From Chloroflexota bacterium (GTDB lineage: Bacteria; Chloroflexota; Anaerolineae; UBA4142): a stretch of 64,000 bases of DNA. Numbering within the stretch: position 1 is the stretch's first letter; each line of letters begins with the position of its first letter. Made by a program: the position numbers and the translations under genes. Below are positions 63,110 to 64,000 of this stretch, piece by piece. The stretch covers positions 25,119 to 89,118 of the forward strand of contig JACRMI010000054.1 of the NCBI GenBank assembly GCA_016215025.1, given 5' to 3'. Under the pieces are notes generated by a model. It had not been told where the DNA came from, ran no database searches, and saw nothing but the letters and a program-made list of their open reading frames with translations.

Positions 63110-63847
63110 CTATTGACCGGGCATTCGGGAGAAGCGATAGCGCGTCAAGGTCGCAGGTCCCCAGAGGAATATGACGCCAAGCGCCACGGTGGCGGTGAGG
63201 ACAAACGTAATCGCAGGGTCGTAATTTGAACCATAATTTGGGTACAACGACCAGCACACATCGTACATGGCATGAAATAAAATCGCCGCCAATATGCTTT
63301 TACCGGTGTTGTTGTAGAGCCAGACAATGAGAACACGATTGGCGACCGTAAACGCGCACTGCCAAACAACCCACTCCGCCGGGTTATGCGCTTGAAGATA
63401 CGGAATCATATGCCACACCGCCCACACGACGCCCACGATGAGACTGGCTCCCAATGCGCCCCACCGCTCCTGCAACGGGTCGATGGCATAACCCGACCAG
63501 CCAATTTCCTCAGCCGTCGCCGAGATGAAATACGCAATGAACAAGACCGGTGCCAGCAGAACGGGAATTTGCAGATCGGCAAACGCCGCGCCCGTTAACT
63601 TCATCCATTTAAATTCGACGATAAAGATCACTGGCATCAACAACAAAATGGGCAGATACCATAGCCTGTTTTTGATTCGCGTATGGTCGAAGCATCGCCG
63701 CAACAATTCCTTTGCGCCATCAAACCCGCTTGCGCGATAGGTGAGCACCAAGGCGGCGCTGAGCGTGCAAGCGACCATCAGCGAGCTAAAGGGCAGATTG
63801 ATCGGAATCTCATTTGGCAGCAACCGCTCGACGACTGTCCCAGCCAA
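63110..63847 (-). CDS. CPBP-family intramembrane metalloprotease, start uncertain
   Basis: A 245-aa (from TTG 63847) polytopic protein with about seven helices and the CPBP/Abi motifs: EEIGWSGY (catalytic Glu pair), a following WAVWHMIP and a later FHAMYD. Family members process prenylated proteins or act as immunity or self-protection factors. The frame stays open upstream to about 63880 and continues a hydrophobic helix (VLTVLILSLPFW), but no ATG is present there, and the open frame ends at a repeat with GATTACGCT arms. The natural start may have been lost or replaced. A terminator follows. Confidence 0.78.
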   Translation of the reverse strand: MAGTVVERLLPNEIPINLPFSSLMVACTLSAALVLTYRASGFDGAKELLRRCFDHTRIKNRLWYLPILLLMPVIFIVEFKWMKLTGAAFADLQIPVLLAPVLFIAYFISATAEEIGWSGYAIDPLQERWGALGASLIVGVVWAVWHMIPYLQAHNPAEWVVWQCAFTVANRVLIVWLYNNTGKSILAAILFHAMYDVCWSLYPNYGSNYDPAITFVLTATVALGVIFLWGPATLTRYRFSRMPGQ

Positions 63848-63881
63848 CCAGAACGGAAGAGAGAGGATTAGAACAGTCAGG

Positions 63882-63949
63882 ACTGATTACGCTGACTTGC
63901 GAGCCAAAGAACATAAAAAGCGTAATCAGTCATTTCACTGATTACGCTT
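63882..63949. repeat. Three copies of ACTGATTACGCT in alternating orientation
   Basis: ACTGATTACGCT occurs at 63882-63893 and 63937-63948, with its complement at 63919-63930. The latter two form a 13-base perfect hairpin (63918-63930 with 63937-63949) around 6 bases. It lies at the 5' edge of the CPBP gene. Nothing is recognised from 63950 to 64000. Confidence 0.8.
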
Positions 63950-64000
63950 GACCAATCCTCAGATGTGTCGAAAGACCTTTAACAACTCAGTCGTTCTGCG

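Overview
The window looks like part of the chromosome of an aerobic or facultatively respiring bacterium, most likely an uncultivated Chloroflexota (Anaerolineae-like). The taxonomic call is inference. It rests on a complete alternative complex III operon (actABCDEF) followed by an A2-type caa3 oxidase, on the density of PAS histidine kinases, on a ba3 oxidase next to a Rieske/cytochrome b module, and on frequent TTG/GTG starts. No rRNA, tRNA, CRISPR array, transposase, phage gene or defence gene was recognised.

Layout. (1) 1-2101: the tail of a hydrogenase-maturation region (SIS protein, hypE) and a PsiE-like membrane protein. (2) 2135-17984, plus strand: respiratory block 1, alternative complex III (actA-F, with a frameshifted DUF305 gene between actC and actD), a hydrolase, a DUF5335-like gene, a YihY-type membrane protein, SCO and caa3 oxidase coxB/A/C/D. 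(3) 18001-21939: a trehalose synthase-type GH13 enzyme and a GH36 enzyme. (4) 22425-48850, plus strand: about 26 kb of signalling genes. It opens with a PAS-GGDEF cyclase, continues with five PAS/GAF histidine kinases (up to 1901 aa), three periplasmic-binding-protein modules (one fused to a kinase, two orphan lipoproteins beside kinases), two tandem MEDS-domain proteins and two single-domain receivers, and closes with a receiver-PAS-GAF-HD-GYP protein. (5) 62928 down to 48873, minus strand: respiratory block 2, a degenerate receiver, two SCO-type proteins, PCuAC, ba3 oxidase (including a 38-aa subunit IIa gene), heme O synthase, cytochrome c, a GltD-like flavoprotein with ferredoxin clusters, cytochrome b6, subunit IV, Rieske, a triheme cytochrome and a cytochrome b/ferredoxin/MvhD-like fusion. 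(6) 63110-63847: a CPBP protease whose start abuts an inverted repeat.

How it may work together. Block 1 is a quinol to cytochrome to caa3 chain. Block 2 is a second quinol oxidase chain ending at ba3, but it carries two extra redox modules (GltD-like FAD/4Fe-4S protein and MvhD-like fusion) that suggest coupling of NAD(P)H or ferredoxin pools to a cytochrome b complex. The signalling block probably reads periplasmic solutes through binding proteins and passes the signal to stand-alone receivers and c-di-GMP.

The most unusual signals are (a) the cytochrome b/2x[4Fe-4S]/MvhD-like fusion; (b) short arrays of period 7 or 8 bases, three of them clearly arranged as inverted pairs and the fourth as a purine-rich then pyrimidine-rich tract, at gene junctions in both respiratory blocks, one of which encodes a whole lipoprotein signal peptide; (c) a palindromic repeat inserted in frame inside the fusion protein; and (d) orphan binding proteins paired with histidine kinases next to tandem MEDS proteins.
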